This document shows, piece after piece, positions 45,102 to 55,842 of a stretch of DNA of 64,000 nucleotides. Source of the DNA: Lysobacter sp. TY2-98 (GTDB lineage: Bacteria > Pseudomonadota > Gammaproteobacteria > Xanthomonadales > Xanthomonadaceae); the NCBI RefSeq assembly GCF_003367355.1, contig NZ_CP031413.1, positions 1,840,921 through 1,904,920 on the forward strand, written 5' to 3'. The position numbers and the translations under genes were made by a program. Position 1 is the stretch's first letter. Each line of letters opens with the position of its first letter. The notes under the pieces were generated by a model. It was not told where the DNA came from, made no database searches, and saw only the letters and a program-made list of their open reading frames with translations.

Positions 45102-46241
45102 TCAGGCAGTGGTGGTGTCGGTGGAGATCGCGGATGCAGGCGGCGGCCCCGCGGCAGGTCGGGTCTCGCCGCTGTCCACCCAGTCCTGGAAGATCCGGTA
45201 GAACACCGCCAGCAGCACCGCGCCGAGGAATAGTCCCGTGATGCCGGCGGTGGCCATGCCGCCGAGCGCACCGATCAGGATGATCAGCATCGGTGCCTCG
45301 ACGCCGCGGCCGAGCAGCAGCGGCTTCAGCACGTTGTCCGCCATGCCGGCCACGATGAAATAGACCGTGAAGACCACCTTGATGACGGTCGAACCCTCGC
45401 CCATCCACCACAGGTAGCCGACGACGGGCAGCGAGATCAGCAGCGCCGGCAGCTGCAGGATGCCGAGGAACATCACCAGAAGCGCGAGCACGCCCGCGCC
45501 CGGAATGCCGGCGAGGATGAAGCCGACGCCGAGCAGCAGCGCCTGGATGAAGGCGACGCCGACGACCCCCGTGGCGACGGAGCGCACGGTCGCGACGATG
45601 AGCGTGAGCAGACGCGGCCCGTGCAGCGGATCGGTCAGGCGGATGAGGATGCGTTCCGATCCGCGCCTCAGGGTTTCCGCGAAGCACATCATCACGCCTG
45701 CCACGGCGATCGCCGCCAGGAACAGCAGCGCCGCGCCGGCACCGCCGGCGGCGATCGAGACTGCCTTGCCGGCCGCCTTGAGTACGAGCTGCTTGTTCTT
45801 CGCAAGGAACGCCGGAAGATCGTTGGCCGCCGCGCTCCACCCCGCATAGATCCGCTCACCGACGATCGGCCACTCGGCGACCTTCGGGTTCGGGGGTTCC
45901 AGGCCCAGCGTGCCGGCCTCGAGCGCGTCGTGGAAGCCGCCCAGCTGAGTCGCGACCGCACCGGCGAGCATCAGCAGCGGAACGCCGACCAGCACCAGCG
46001 TCACCAGCACCAGCAACGTGGCGATCAAGCCGCGCTTGCCACGGAAGACGCGCTGCGCCAGCCAGTCGAACATCGGAAACAGCGCGATCGCGAGGATCAT
46101 TCCCAGCGTCAGCAGGCTCGCGAACGGCATGAACACACGCCCGCACAGGTACACGAGAACGAGGATCAGCCCGAGGCTGACCAGCGTTTCCAGCAGATCC
46201 TCGCGAACGATCCTGCGCAGCGTCGATTCGTCGGTGTCCAT
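45102..46241 (-). CDS. AI-2E family permease
   Basis: A 379-residue integral membrane protein of the AI-2E/YdiK family with eight or so helices. The blocks are SLGLILVLVYLCGRVFMPFASLLTLGMILAIALFPMFDWL, FIQALLLGVGFILAGIPGAGVLALLVMFLGILQLPALLISLPVVGYLWW and FIVAGMADNVLKPLLLGRGVEAPMLIILIGALGG. Family members export AI-2 or act as Na+/H+ antiporters; the role here is not determined. It heads the minus-strand group with the outer-membrane factor. Confidence 0.88.
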   Translation of the reverse strand: MDTDESTLRRIVREDLLETLVSLGLILVLVYLCGRVFMPFASLLTLGMILAIALFPMFDWLAQRVFRGKRGLIATLLVLVTLVLVGVPLLMLAGAVATQLGGFHDALEAGTLGLEPPNPKVAEWPIVGERIYAGWSAAANDLPAFLAKNKQLVLKAAGKAVSIAAGGAGAALLFLAAIAVAGVMMCFAETLRRGSERILIRLTDPLHGPRLLTLIVATVRSVATGVVGVAFIQALLLGVGFILAGIPGAGVLALLVMFLGILQLPALLISLPVVGYLWWMGEGSTVIKVVFTVYFIVAGMADNVLKPLLLGRGVEAPMLIILIGALGGMATAGITGLFLGAVLLAVFYRIFQDWVDSGETRPAAGPPPASAISTDTTTA

Positions 46242-46654
46242 CTGCGGCGACCTCCGGGCGTTGGCGACGCCCATCAGTGGATCGGCCGGAACACGATGCG
46301 ATCGCGTCCGGGCATGCCCCTGCTCGCTGCTTGGAGCTCGCGAGGCTCCGTGCGCCGCTGATCGGTTGCGGGCGTTGCCCGGCGACCTGCCTGCGCCGGG
46401 CTTCGGCCGACGGGCCGCATCCCGGATCCCGATCTCGCCTTCCGTAGGAGGCCATCCGGGAGGCGTTCGGACTCGCGCCGTCGTCACCATGCGTGATGGC
46501 GGGCGGCTAAGAAATTGCACCTTGGGGCAGCGCGGCGGTCCATGGGTTCACGTGGCGCCGTGCGCCGCCACGGGGCGTCCGGAAAGTCGGCTGCGGTTGC
46601 CGCTCGTCAGCATGCGGCCCGCGCATCGGTCGAACGCGTCGTCACAAAAGAAAA
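46242..46654. other. Spacer upstream of AI-2E gene, no gene seen
   Basis: About 410 bp between the AI-2E start and the purA terminator. Frames on both strands have poor starts and no family motif. It contains GGAGCTCGCGAGGCTCC, a near-palindrome at about 46335-46351, and must hold the promoter of the efflux operon. No tRNA or small-RNA shape could be identified with confidence. Confidence 0.45.
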
Positions 46655-46673
46655 AGCCCCGCATTGCGGGGCT
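46655..46673 (-). terminator. Rho-independent terminator of purA
   Basis: 8-bp stem AGCCCCGC/GCGGGGCT with loop ATT, followed on the minus strand by TTTTCTTTT (plus 46647-46654). It closes the miaA-to-purA gene cluster. Confidence 0.9.
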
Positions 46674-46699
46674 CTTTCGGGAACACGCTGCGCGCGAGA

Positions 46700-48166
<1,467 letters not shown>

Positions 48167-48212
48167 TTATCCGGGTTTCGGTGCGGCGGGGCCACCCCGC
48201 CGGTCGCTTCGT

Positions 48213-48404
48213 TCAGGCCCGCACCGCCCATAGCGACACCAGACCGACCAGCACGATGACCGCGCCGAACGTGCGCAGCTGCGGTGTCGTGAGCGAATAC
48301 AGCCGCTCGGCAGTGCGTTTCCAGCCGTCAGGCGTGAGGAACAGGAACAGCCCTTCCAGCACCGCCACGAGGCAGAGCGCCGACAGCAACTCCCGCGCCA
48401 TCAA
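48213..48404 (-). CDS. DUF2065 membrane protein
   Basis: 63 residues with two helices (LLSALCLVAVLEGLFLFLTP and LRTFGAVIVLVGLVSLWAV) around the short conserved DGWKRTAERLYSL loop. This is the DUF2065 family that always follows hflC in this gene order; its job is unknown. Overlaps the hflC stop by four bases. Confidence 0.85.
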   Translation of the reverse strand: MMARELLSALCLVAVLEGLFLFLTPDGWKRTAERLYSLTTPQLRTFGAVIVLVGLVSLWAVRA

Positions 48405-49264
48405 CGATCCGACTTGAGGTACTGCAGGAACGGATCGTTCTTGTCGACGACGATCACGGTCTGGCCCGAACCGAACGCATTGCGATACGCCTCCAGGCTG
48501 CGCTGGAACGCATAGAAGCCGGCGTCCTTTTGCGCAGCGTCGGCATACAGGCGCGCGGCCGCGGCGTCACCCTGGCCGCGCAGCTGCTGCGCGTCCCGCT
48601 CCGCCTCGGCGACGATCACCGCGCGATCGCGGTCGGCGTCCGCCTTGATGTGCTGCGCCTGCTCCGCACCTTCCGCGCGCAGCTGGCTTGCCACCTGCTG
48701 GCGCTGCGCGCGCATGCGGCTGTACACGTCGCCGATGACCTTGCTGTCGGTCGGCAGGTCGATCTGCTTGATGCGGAGGTCGAGGATGCGCACGCCCAGC
48801 GTCGACGCGCCCTGGTTGATGGTGGCGAGCTGCGCCGCGACGATCTTGCTGCGATCGCCCGACACCACTTCCGACAACGTGCGCGCGTTGATCTCGTTGC
48901 GCAGTGCGTCCTTGATGATCGGCGCGAGACGCTCGATCGCGACCGATTCCTCACCGCCCGTCGCGCGATAGAACGAACGCAGGTTTTCGATGCGGCCCAC
49001 CGCGAAGAAGTCGACGCTGATGTCCTTGCGCTCGGAGGTGAGGTAGCGCTCCGGCTCGGCCGGCAGCACGTCCAGGCGGCGATCGAACGTCAGCTGGGTT
49101 TCGACCAGCGGGAACTTGAAATGCAGGCCGGGGCCGAGGTCGGTGCGATCGAGGCGACCGAGGTTCAGCACGATCGCGCTGTGACCCTCGGGCACGACGA
49201 ATATCGACCCCATCAGCGCGAGCAGCGTCGCGACGACCAGCGCGATCCAGGCGGGATATCTCAT
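48401..49264 (-). CDS. hflC: FtsH protease regulator HflC
   Basis: A 287-residue SPFH-domain protein with one N-terminal helix (about 5-22) and periplasmic SPFH domain (EGHSAIVLNLGRLDRTDLGPGLHFKFPLVETQLTFDRRLDVLPAEPERYLTSERKDISVDFFAVG). It forms a large cage with HflK around FtsH and limits its proteolysis of membrane proteins. C-terminal KNDPFLQYLKSD. The start overlaps the hflK stop by four bases. Confidence 0.96.
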   Translation of the reverse strand: MRYPAWIALVVATLLALMGSIFVVPEGHSAIVLNLGRLDRTDLGPGLHFKFPLVETQLTFDRRLDVLPAEPERYLTSERKDISVDFFAVGRIENLRSFYRATGGEESVAIERLAPIIKDALRNEINARTLSEVVSGDRSKIVAAQLATINQGASTLGVRILDLRIKQIDLPTDSKVIGDVYSRMRAQRQQVASQLRAEGAEQAQHIKADADRDRAVIVAEAERDAQQLRGQGDAAAARLYADAAQKDAGFYAFQRSLEAYRNAFGSGQTVIVVDKNDPFLQYLKSDR

Positions 49265-50379
49265 CGTTCGTCTCCTGCACTGCGCGGTGCCCGAGGCGCG
49301 CGCGGCCCACGCCCCCCGCTGTCACCCGTCGCGGTTACCGGCGCGAGCACGTCCGGGACGATCGCCGGCGCGTTCTGCGGCGCGGCAAGCAGCGGCGGCG
49401 TGACGGGCTGCGTCGCGGTCGTGGCGTCGTTCATCGGCACGTAGATCAGCTGACGCGAATCACCGCCGACGATCGTGCGGTTCTCCGACAGCACCTGCTG
49501 CACAGTCTCGAGCCAGAGGCGCTTGCGCGTGACCTCCGGCGCGGCCTTGTACTGCTCGACGAGCAGCGAGAAGCGCTGCGCATCGCCCGTCGCCCGTGCG
49601 ATCGCCGACTCCTTCTCGCCTTCCGCGATGGCGCGAACGCGCGCCGCCTCGCCGCGCGCTTCCGGGATCACCTTGGCCGCATACGCGCGCGCTTCGCTGA
49701 TCACGCGATCCTTGTCCTGCTGCGCACTGTTGACGTCGTCGAAGGCCGGTTTCACTTCTTCCGGCGGACGCGCGTTCGGCAGATTGAGCTCCGTCACCGT
49801 CAGGCCGGTGCGATACGCCTGCAGCGACTTCTCCAGACGCGTGCGCGCCGCCACCGCCAGCGCGTTGCGCGAGCCGAGCACGGTGTCGAGGTTGGAACGG
49901 CCGACCATCTCGCGCACCGTCGACAACGACGCTTCCTTCAGCACTTCGTCGGCGTCGCGCGTGCCGAACAGGTAGAGCTGCGGATCGGCGACGCGGTACT
50001 GCACGTTGAGGTCGACGTTCACGATGTTCTCGTCGGACGTCAGCACCGGCACCGTCTGCGTATAGGTCTTGATCTCGGTCGCGTTGACCTTGATCACGCG
50101 CTCGATCGGCCACGGCGCCTTCAGGTGCGGGCCGGGCGCCATGATCCGTGCGAACTGGCCGAAGCGCAGGACGACGCCGCGCTGCTGCTCGGACACCAGC
50201 TCGAACGTCGACCAGACCAGCCACAGACCCAGCACGAGCGCCAGCCAGCGCCACGGGCCGTTGCCGTCGGACATGTCCTTCAGGCGATCGAGCAGGTCGT
50301 TCGGCGCGAAGCCACGGCCCCGGCCGCGGGGTCGCGGTTCGCGGTCGCCGTTCTCACTGCCGGGCGTGTTCCAGGCCAT
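49261..50379 (-). CDS. hflK: FtsH protease regulator HflK
   Basis: A 372-residue SPFH-domain partner of HflC. The N-terminal cytoplasmic tail MAWNTPGSENGDREPRPRGRGR is typical, then a helix (about 45-62), then the SPFH domain FELVSEQQRGVVLRFGQFARIMAPGPHLKAPWPIERVIKVNATEIKTY. The coiled-coil ends near residue 320, and the C-terminus is Pro/Ala-rich. The ATG at 50379 is chosen for this signature N-terminus; upstream in-frame residues are Arg/Pro-rich without family support. Confidence 0.96.
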   Translation of the reverse strand: MAWNTPGSENGDREPRPRGRGRGFAPNDLLDRLKDMSDGNGPWRWLALVLGLWLVWSTFELVSEQQRGVVLRFGQFARIMAPGPHLKAPWPIERVIKVNATEIKTYTQTVPVLTSDENIVNVDLNVQYRVADPQLYLFGTRDADEVLKEASLSTVREMVGRSNLDTVLGSRNALAVAARTRLEKSLQAYRTGLTVTELNLPNARPPEEVKPAFDDVNSAQQDKDRVISEARAYAAKVIPEARGEAARVRAIAEGEKESAIARATGDAQRFSLLVEQYKAAPEVTRKRLWLETVQQVLSENRTIVGGDSRQLIYVPMNDATTATQPVTPPLLAAPQNAPAIVPDVLAPVTATGDSGGRGPRAPRAPRSAGDER

Positions 50380-50495
50380 GCGGACTCCTGAGGGGGCACC
50401 GTCGGCGGCCGCGGCGCGGATTTCGCGCCATTGCGGACGGCAGAAACGCCGGCGCGGGGGAAGTGTCGGGATTCTAGGTGGGGGGTCCGGCCGCC

Positions 50496-51800
50496 TCAAC
50501 CAAGGGGCAGGTCGTCATCGGGCGGTGGCAGCAAGGACGTGAGCAGATGCCCGCCCGCCCCCGCCGCAATCCGGCGGGCGTCGGTCTGGGGGAGATCGAC
50601 GTCGAGCCACCACCCGTCGTCCTCGGCGCGCTCGGCGCGAATCGCACCCAGTTCGTAGAGCCGGCCGCGCAGCCGCGCGGCGGTGGTCGGCAGGTGGATG
50701 CGTCCGGTCACGCGCTCGAGGCCGAGCATCTGGCCGAGCGCGTCACGCAGCAGGTCGAGCCCCGTCCCGTCGCGCGCCGACAGCCAGACGCGGGGGCGCT
50801 CCTCGACGAACCGATCGAACCGCGGCGCCGTGTCTTCGAGTCGATCGATCTTGTTGAAGACCAGCAGCTGCGGGATCTCGCTCGCGCCGATTTCCTTGAG
50901 CACCGCATCGACCTGCGCGATGCGATCGGTGCGCAGCGGATCGGCAGCATCGATCACGTGGATGAGCAGATCGGCCTCGCGCGCTTCCGACAACGTGGAG
51001 CGGAACGCGGCAACGAGATCGTGCGGCAGGTCGCGCACGAAGCCGACGGTATCGGCCAACACCACGCCGCCACCGGCGAGATCGATGCGGCGCACGGTGG
51101 GATCGAGCGTCGCGAACAACTGGTCCGCGGCGTACGCCTCAGCGCCGGTCATCGCATTGAACAGCGTCGACTTGCCGGCGTTCGTGTAACCCACCAGCGC
51201 CACGCGCGGCAGCTCGCCCTTCAGGCGCGCACGACGCATCTGCGCGCGCTGCACCTCGACCTTGTCGAGGCGCTTGGACAGCTGTTCGAGCCGCTTCTGC
51301 AGCAGGCGACGGTCGGTTTCCAGCTGCGTTTCACCGGGACCGCGCAGGCCGATCGAACCGCCGCGCTGGCGTTCGAGGTGGGTCCAACCGCGCACGAGGC
51401 GCGTCGCCATGTGCCGGAGCTGCGCCAGCTCGACCTGCAACTTGCCTTCGTGGCTGCGCGCACGCTGCGCGAAGATGTCGAGGATCAGTCCGGTGCGATC
51501 GACCACGCGACGCTTGAGCGTGCGCTCGAGGTTGCGTTCCTGGCCCGGGGACAGCGGGTGATTGACGATGATGAGGTCAGCGCCGCTCGCCTCGGCGGCG
51601 GCCTGCACTTCCTCGAGCTTGCCCGAACCGATCAGCGTCGCCGCATTCGGGCGGTCGATGCGCGCGGTCACGACGGTGGCGATGGTCGCCCCGGCGGACC
51701 GCGCCAGTTCCTGGAACTCCTCCAGCACCGACTCGTCGAGCGGGCCGGCATGCGGCTGGATCAGCAGCGCGTTCTCGCCCTTGCGTGAGCGTTCAAACAC
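50496..51800 (-). CDS. hflX: GTPase HflX
   Basis: A 434-residue ribosome-binding GTPase that splits stalled 70S ribosomes and is linked to heat-shock recovery. N-terminal HflX domain ATIATVVTARIDRPNAATLIGSGKLEEV, coiled-coil linker, GLRGPGETQLETDRR, then the G domain: G1 VGYTNAGKST, G3 VLADTVGFVRDLP, G4 VFNKIDRL. GTG start at 51800. Gene order hfq-hflX-hflK-hflC is conserved in gammaproteobacteria. Confidence 0.96.
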   Translation of the reverse strand: MFERSRKGENALLIQPHAGPLDESVLEEFQELARSAGATIATVVTARIDRPNAATLIGSGKLEEVQAAAEASGADLIIVNHPLSPGQERNLERTLKRRVVDRTGLILDIFAQRARSHEGKLQVELAQLRHMATRLVRGWTHLERQRGGSIGLRGPGETQLETDRRLLQKRLEQLSKRLDKVEVQRAQMRRARLKGELPRVALVGYTNAGKSTLFNAMTGAEAYAADQLFATLDPTVRRIDLAGGGVVLADTVGFVRDLPHDLVAAFRSTLSEAREADLLIHVIDAADPLRTDRIAQVDAVLKEIGASEIPQLLVFNKIDRLEDTAPRFDRFVEERPRVWLSARDGTGLDLLRDALGQMLGLERVTGRIHLPTTAARLRGRLYELGAIRAERAEDDGWWLDVDLPQTDARRIAAGAGGHLLTSLLPPPDDDLPLG

Positions 51801-51824
51801 TCCGCACCTCCAACCACGCTTGCG

Positions 51825-52100
51825 TCATTCCGATACGGGCTCCGACGAGGCATCGCCGTCGCTGGGCTGCACGTAGCCACCGCCCGGCCCCACACGCACG
51901 TTGCGCGCCGGCACGACCGTCGAGATCGCGTGCTTGTAGACCATCTGGCTCACGGTATTGCGCAGCAGCACCACGAACTGGTCGAAGGACTCGATGGTCC
52001 CCTGCAGCTTGATGCCGTTGACGAGGTACACCGACACCGGCACGCGTTCGCGACGCAGCGCATTCAGGAACGGGTCCTGGAGAGATTGCCCCTTCGACAT
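51825..52100 (-). CDS. hfq: RNA chaperone Hfq
   Basis: A 91-residue Sm-like protein forming a hexamer that pairs small RNAs with mRNAs. Sm1 is [28 protein letters not shown], Sm2 is [14 protein letters not shown]; the distal/proximal-face residues (Q8-D9, YKH at the proximal pore) are present. C-terminal tail [19 protein letters not shown] is short. It precedes hflX by 24 bases. Confidence 0.97.
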   Translation of the reverse strand: MSKGQSLQDPFLNALRRERVPVSVYLVNGIKLQGTIESFDQFVVLLRNTVSQMVYKHAISTVVPARNVRVGPGGGYVQPSDGDASSEPVSE

Positions 52101-52248
52101 TGCGTGTTCCCCACCTTCTTGATCTTGTTGTTATGGGCGGTTCCGGCAGACCGGACCGTGTCGCCGCGGTTGTCCCCACGGCAGCGACGGCTCGATGTTA
52201 ACGCAATGTGCCTGACTTCCCGTCGGGGCCGCGTCGATGAAAGCGATT

Positions 52249-53202
52249 TCAATGCGGTTCGACGAAATCCGTCACGAGTCGGTCGAGGCGGGCGCGGCCT
52301 TCGAGCGGGTCGCCCCACAGCGCATCGAGCTCCCCGCGCAGCCAGGTGAGCTGTCGCTTCGCCAGCTGGCGGGTGGCGAAGACGCCGCGATCGCGCAGCG
52401 TGGCGGCGTCGAACAGGCCGTCGAGGTGCTCCCAGGCCTGGCGATAGCCGACCGCGCGGATCGCGGGGAGGTCGAGGGGCTTGGGATGCGCAGCGAGTTG
52501 CGGCAACGCCCGCAGGCGTCTCACCTCGTCGAGGAAACCCGCCTCGAGCATCGCGTCGAAACGCCGCGCGATCCGTTCGTGCAACACCTCACGCGACGGC
52601 GGCGCGACCACCAGCTTCAGCACGCGGCACGGAAAGCGATGCACGGGGCGCTCGCGTCGCCAGTCGGAGATCGTGCGTCCACTCAGACGCCACACCTCGA
52701 GCGCACGCTGGATGCGTTGCGCGTCGGTCGCATGGATGCGTGACGCCGCTTCGGGATCGATCGACGCGAGTTCGGCGTGCAGCGCCGCCCAACTGCGCTC
52801 GCCCGCTTCTGCCTCGATCGCCGTGCGCGTGTCCGCATCGGCTTCGGGCATCGGCGCAAGGCCGCGCAGCAACGCGTGGAAATACAGCCCGGTGCCGCCC
52901 GCGAGGATGGGCAGGCGACCACGCGCGACGATGGCTTCGACCGCGGCGAGTGCATCCGTCGCGAACTCCGCGGCGGAATACGGTTGCCACGGGTCGCGCA
53001 CGTCGAGCAGGTGGTGCGGCACACCCGCGCGTTCGTGCGCCGTCGGCTTCGCCGCGCCGATGTCGAGTCCGCGATAGACGAGCGCCGAATCGACGCTCAC
53101 CACTTCGCCGTTGAATCGCTGCGCCCACTCCACCGCGAGCGCCGTCTTGCCCGACGCAGTCGGGCCCATCAACGCGATGGCGAGCGGGCGACGGTCGGCC
53201 AT
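52249..53202 (-). CDS. miaA: tRNA dimethylallyltransferase MiaA
   Basis: A 317-residue enzyme that adds dimethylallyl to A37 of tRNAs reading U-starting codons, improving decoding. P-loop [69 protein letters not shown] and the C-terminal [14 protein letters not shown] are diagnostic. The ATG at 53202 gives [20 protein letters not shown], the usual length. It begins 17 bases after the APC permease stop on the same strand. It is the usual head of hfq-hflX cluster. Confidence 0.95.
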   Translation of the reverse strand: MADRRPLAIALMGPTASGKTALAVEWAQRFNGEVVSVDSALVYRGLDIGAAKPTAHERAGVPHHLLDVRDPWQPYSAAEFATDALAAVEAIVARGRLPILAGGTGLYFHALLRGLAPMPEADADTRTAIEAEAGERSWAALHAELASIDPEAASRIHATDAQRIQRALEVWRLSGRTISDWRRERPVHRFPCRVLKLVVAPPSREVLHERIARRFDAMLEAGFLDEVRRLRALPQLAAHPKPLDLPAIRAVGYRQAWEHLDGLFDAATLRDRGVFATRQLAKRQLTWLRGELDALWGDPLEGRARLDRLVTDFVEPH

Positions 53203-53219
53203 CGGCGGCGATGGGTGCC

Positions 53220-54641
53220 TCAGGCGTGCTGGCCGCGCGCCAGCAAGCTGCCGCGTCGGCCGAAGACCAGATAGACCACGATGCCGATCGCGTTCCACAG
53301 CAGGAACCACAGCTGCGTCTGGTGCTTGAGGCTGAGGAACAGATAGATGCAGCCGCCGATCGCGGCCGGGCCGACGACCCATGCCGCCGGCGTGCGGAAC
53401 GTGCGCGGACGATTCGGGTCGCGACGTCGCAGCACGAGCATGCACACCGCGACAGCCGTGAACGCAGCGAGCGTGCCCGCATTCGCCAGCGAGGCGATCT
53501 CGTCGAGGCTCGCCACGCCGGCAAGCGCGGCGACGATGACTGCAGTGAACAGCGTCACCGCCGTCGGCGTGCCGCTGCGCGGATTCACCTTCGACAGTCC
53601 GTGTGGTAACAGGCCGTCGCGCGACATGACGAAGAAGATGCGGCTCTGGCCATAGAAGAAGGCGAGCAGCACGGTCGGCAGCGCGACCACCGCCGCACCC
53701 GCGACGATCTTCGCCGCCGCGCCCTGTCCCAATTCGCGCATGATCAGCGCGAGCGGCGCCGGGCTCTGCGCGAACACGGTGAAATGCATCGCACCCACGG
53801 CGGCGACCGCGACGAGCAGATAGATCAGCGTACAGCCGACCATCGAACCGACGATGCCGATCGACAGATCGCGCCCCGGGTTCTTCGCTTCTTCCGCCGC
53901 GGTCGAAATCGCGTCGAAGCCGTAGAACGCGAAGAAGATGATCGCGGCCGCAGCCATGACCCCATGCTCGACGCCGTCAGCACCCGTCGATTTGACGAAG
54001 CCGTACGGCATGAACGGATGCAGGTTGGCGGAATCGAAATGCGGCATGGCGATCGCGACGAACACGCCGAGTGCCACCACCTTCACCGTCACGAGGATCG
54101 CGTTGAGGGTCGCGCTCTCGCGCGTACCGAGCATCAGCAGTCCGGCGACGACGAACACGATCACCACGGCGGGCAGGTTCACCAAGCCGCCCGCATGCGG
54201 GCCCGCGACAAATGCCTGCGGCAGCGCGACGCCGAGGCCACGCAGAAATTCCACCACCGAGCCCGACCAGCCCACCGCCACCGCACTGACGACGAGCGAA
54301 TACTCGAGGATCAGGCTCCAGCCGACGACCCACGCGATGCCTTCGCCGAGCACGGCGTAGCTGTACGTATAGGCGCTGCCCGCGGCGGGCATCATCGTCG
54401 CCATCTCGGCATACGCGAGCGCAGCGCACGCGCACACGACGCCCGCGACCAGAAACGACAGAAGCACTGCAGGCCCTGCGAGGTTCGCGGCGACACCGAC
54501 CAGCGTGTAGATGCCCGTGCCGACGATCGCGCCGATGCCGAGCGCGACCAGATGCGGCCAGCTCAGCGTTCGCACCAGGCGCCGGCTCTCCTCGTGCTCG
54601 GTGATGCGGTCGATGTCCTTGCGACGGAGCCAGGTCTGCAT
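53220..54641 (-). CDS. APC family amino acid permease
   Basis: A 473-residue 12-helix transporter of the APC superfamily (cationic amino acid type, as in YfnA/CtrA-like proteins). The unwound helix 1 motif is [19 protein letters not shown], and [23 protein letters not shown] is a typical helix 6-7 loop. It imports amino acids with H+ or in exchange; the substrate is inferred from family, not sequence. The N-terminal 25 residues ([28 protein letters not shown]) are characteristic. Located 17 bases before miaA. Confidence 0.9.
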   Translation of the reverse strand: MQTWLRRKDIDRITEHEESRRLVRTLSWPHLVALGIGAIVGTGIYTLVGVAANLAGPAVLLSFLVAGVVCACAALAYAEMATMMPAAGSAYTYSYAVLGEGIAWVVGWSLILEYSLVVSAVAVGWSGSVVEFLRGLGVALPQAFVAGPHAGGLVNLPAVVIVFVVAGLLMLGTRESATLNAILVTVKVVALGVFVAIAMPHFDSANLHPFMPYGFVKSTGADGVEHGVMAAAAIIFFAFYGFDAISTAAEEAKNPGRDLSIGIVGSMVGCTLIYLLVAVAAVGAMHFTVFAQSPAPLALIMRELGQGAAAKIVAGAAVVALPTVLLAFFYGQSRIFFVMSRDGLLPHGLSKVNPRSGTPTAVTLFTAVIVAALAGVASLDEIASLANAGTLAAFTAVAVCMLVLRRRDPNRPRTFRTPAAWVVGPAAIGGCIYLFLSLKHQTQLWFLLWNAIGIVVYLVFGRRGSLLARGQHA

Positions 54642-54727
54642 GCGTCGGTCATCCGGAGGGCGGGGAGCGCGCAGTGTCGCTCATGTCGCCGGTGCGTGCG
54701 ACGCACCCGTTTCGACCGCCGGGATCG

Positions 54728-54746
54728 CTGGCCAAAAGTTGGCCAG
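54728..54746. repeat. Perfect inverted repeat CTGGCCA/TGGCCAG
   Basis: CTGGCCA, five-base spacer AAAGT, TGGCCAG. Located about 90 bp upstream of the permease start on the minus strand. It could be an operator for a dimeric regulator or a hairpin terminating the folP transcript; the loop is flanked by no T-run. Confidence 0.6.
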
Positions 54747-54756
54747 AACGTCGCGA

Positions 54757-54776
54757 ATGCCCGGCCCGACGGGCAT
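54757..54776. repeat. Perfect inverted repeat ATGCCCG/CGGGCAT
   Basis: ATGCCCG, six-base spacer GCCCGA, CGGGCAT, ten bases from the previous repeat and eight bases from the first DnaA box. Same alternatives: regulatory site or hairpin. Confidence 0.55.
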
Positions 54777-54784
54777 CGTGATCG

Positions 54785-54817
54785 TTATCCACATCGATTC
54801 CCCACCGGTTATCCACA
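54785..54817 (+). promoter_or_regulatory. Pair of consensus DnaA boxes
   Basis: TTATCCACA at 54785-54793 and again at 54809-54817, same orientation, start-to-start 24 bp. Both match the strict DnaA box TTATNCACA. No dnaA, dnaN, gidA or AT-rich unwinding element is nearby, so this is not an obvious replication origin; it may titrate DnaA or regulate a neighbour. Confidence 0.7.
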
Positions 54818-54942
54818 AGCGCTGTCGATAACCCGACGATTGACGAGCCTGCCTGCGTTGTCGTAGCGCGTGTGCGACGCGCGACCGCGACGCGCACGAC
54901 ATGCACGCTCGTGTTCGTCTGTCGTCGAGTTCGATGCGACGC

Positions 54943-55842
54943 TCAGTCGTCGTCAGGCCAGCGGATCGTCGGCGCGGCATCGCGCGCTTTCGGGCGCGGT
55001 TGCGCATCGACCGCCGCCCACACCTTCAGTGCATCCACTGTCGCGGCCACGTCGTGCACGCGCACGATGCGCGCACCACGCTGCACCGCGATCAGGTGTG
55101 CGGCGACGGAACCGATCGCGCGTTCCGCCGGCTCCTCACGCCCGGTGATGTCGCCGATCGTGCGCTTGCGCGACAGCCCCGCAAGCAGCGGAACGCCGAG
55201 ATCAGTGAAGCGATCGAGTCGAGCGAGCACCTGCAGGTTGTGATCGCGCGTCTTGCCGAAGCCGAAGCCGGGGTCGACCACGATGTTCTTCTTCGCGATA
55301 CCCGCCATTTCCGCGGCGAAAATGCGCTCGGCGAGGAAGCGGTGCACATCGGCGACGACGTCGTCGTACTGCGGATCATCCTGCATCGAACGCGGCTCGC
55401 CGAGCATGTGCATCAGGACGACTGGGACACCGAGTGACGCCGCAGTGTCGAGCGCGCCCTCGCGCCGCAGGCCGTAGACGTCGTTGACCATGCCGGCGCC
55501 CGCCGCGACCGCGGCACGCATTACCTGCGGCTTGGAGGTGTCGATGCTCACCGCCACCGCAGTCTCCCGCACGAGTCGCTCGATCACCGGCACGACGCGG
55601 CGGATCTCCTCGTCGGCGTCGACTTCGTCTGCACCGGGTCGGGTGGATTCACCGCCGATGTCGAGCAGGTCGGCGCCTTCGTCGACAAGCCGACGCCCGT
55701 GTGCGACCGCGGCCTCGACGTCGAAATGGTCGCCACCATCGGAAAACGAATCCGGCGTCACGTTGACGACGCCCATCACGCGCGCACGATCGAGCACGAG
55801 CTCGCGGCCGTTGCAGTCGAGGCGGAGCGCGATGTCGAACAT
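54943..55842 (-). CDS. folP: Dihydropteroate synthase
   Basis: A 299-residue TIM-barrel enzyme that joins p-aminobenzoate to dihydropterin pyrophosphate in folate synthesis; target of sulfonamides. Conserved blocks: VMGVVNVTPDSFSDGG (pterin phosphate loop), DIGGESTRPGA, VSIDTSKPQVMRAA, MVNDVYGLR and IVVDPGFGFGKTRDHN. C-terminal HDVAATVDALKVW. The start shares one base with the stop of the upstream 51-residue membrane protein gene. The normal partner glmM is not in this window. Confidence 0.96.
   Translation of the reverse strand: MFDIALRLDCNGRELVLDRARVMGVVNVTPDSFSDGGDHFDVEAAVAHGRRLVDEGADLLDIGGESTRPGADEVDADEEIRRVVPVIERLVRETAVAVSIDTSKPQVMRAAVAAGAGMVNDVYGLRREGALDTAASLGVPVVLMHMLGEPRSMQDDPQYDDVVADVHRFLAERIFAAEMAGIAKKNIVVDPGFGFGKTRDHNLQVLARLDRFTDLGVPLLAGLSRKRTIGDITGREEPAERAIGSVAAHLIAVQRGARIVRVHDVAATVDALKVWAAVDAQPRPKARDAAPTIRWPDDD

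Larger units (their letters stand above)
54642..54942. other. Spacer between folP and the permease gene
   Basis: 301 bp with no gene. It holds two perfect DnaA boxes and two perfect inverted repeats within 90 bp (54728-54817), listed separately. The right half (54818-54942) is GC-rich with short CGCGACG-type repeats. The promoter of the permease (minus strand) should lie here, and the folP transcript should end here. Confidence 0.6.

Noticed and set aside
54642..54942. DnaA boxes as a chromosomal replication origin
   Set aside because: No dnaA, dnaN, rpmH, gidA or AT-rich unwinding element around; two boxes only. Kept as a regulatory/titration candidate.
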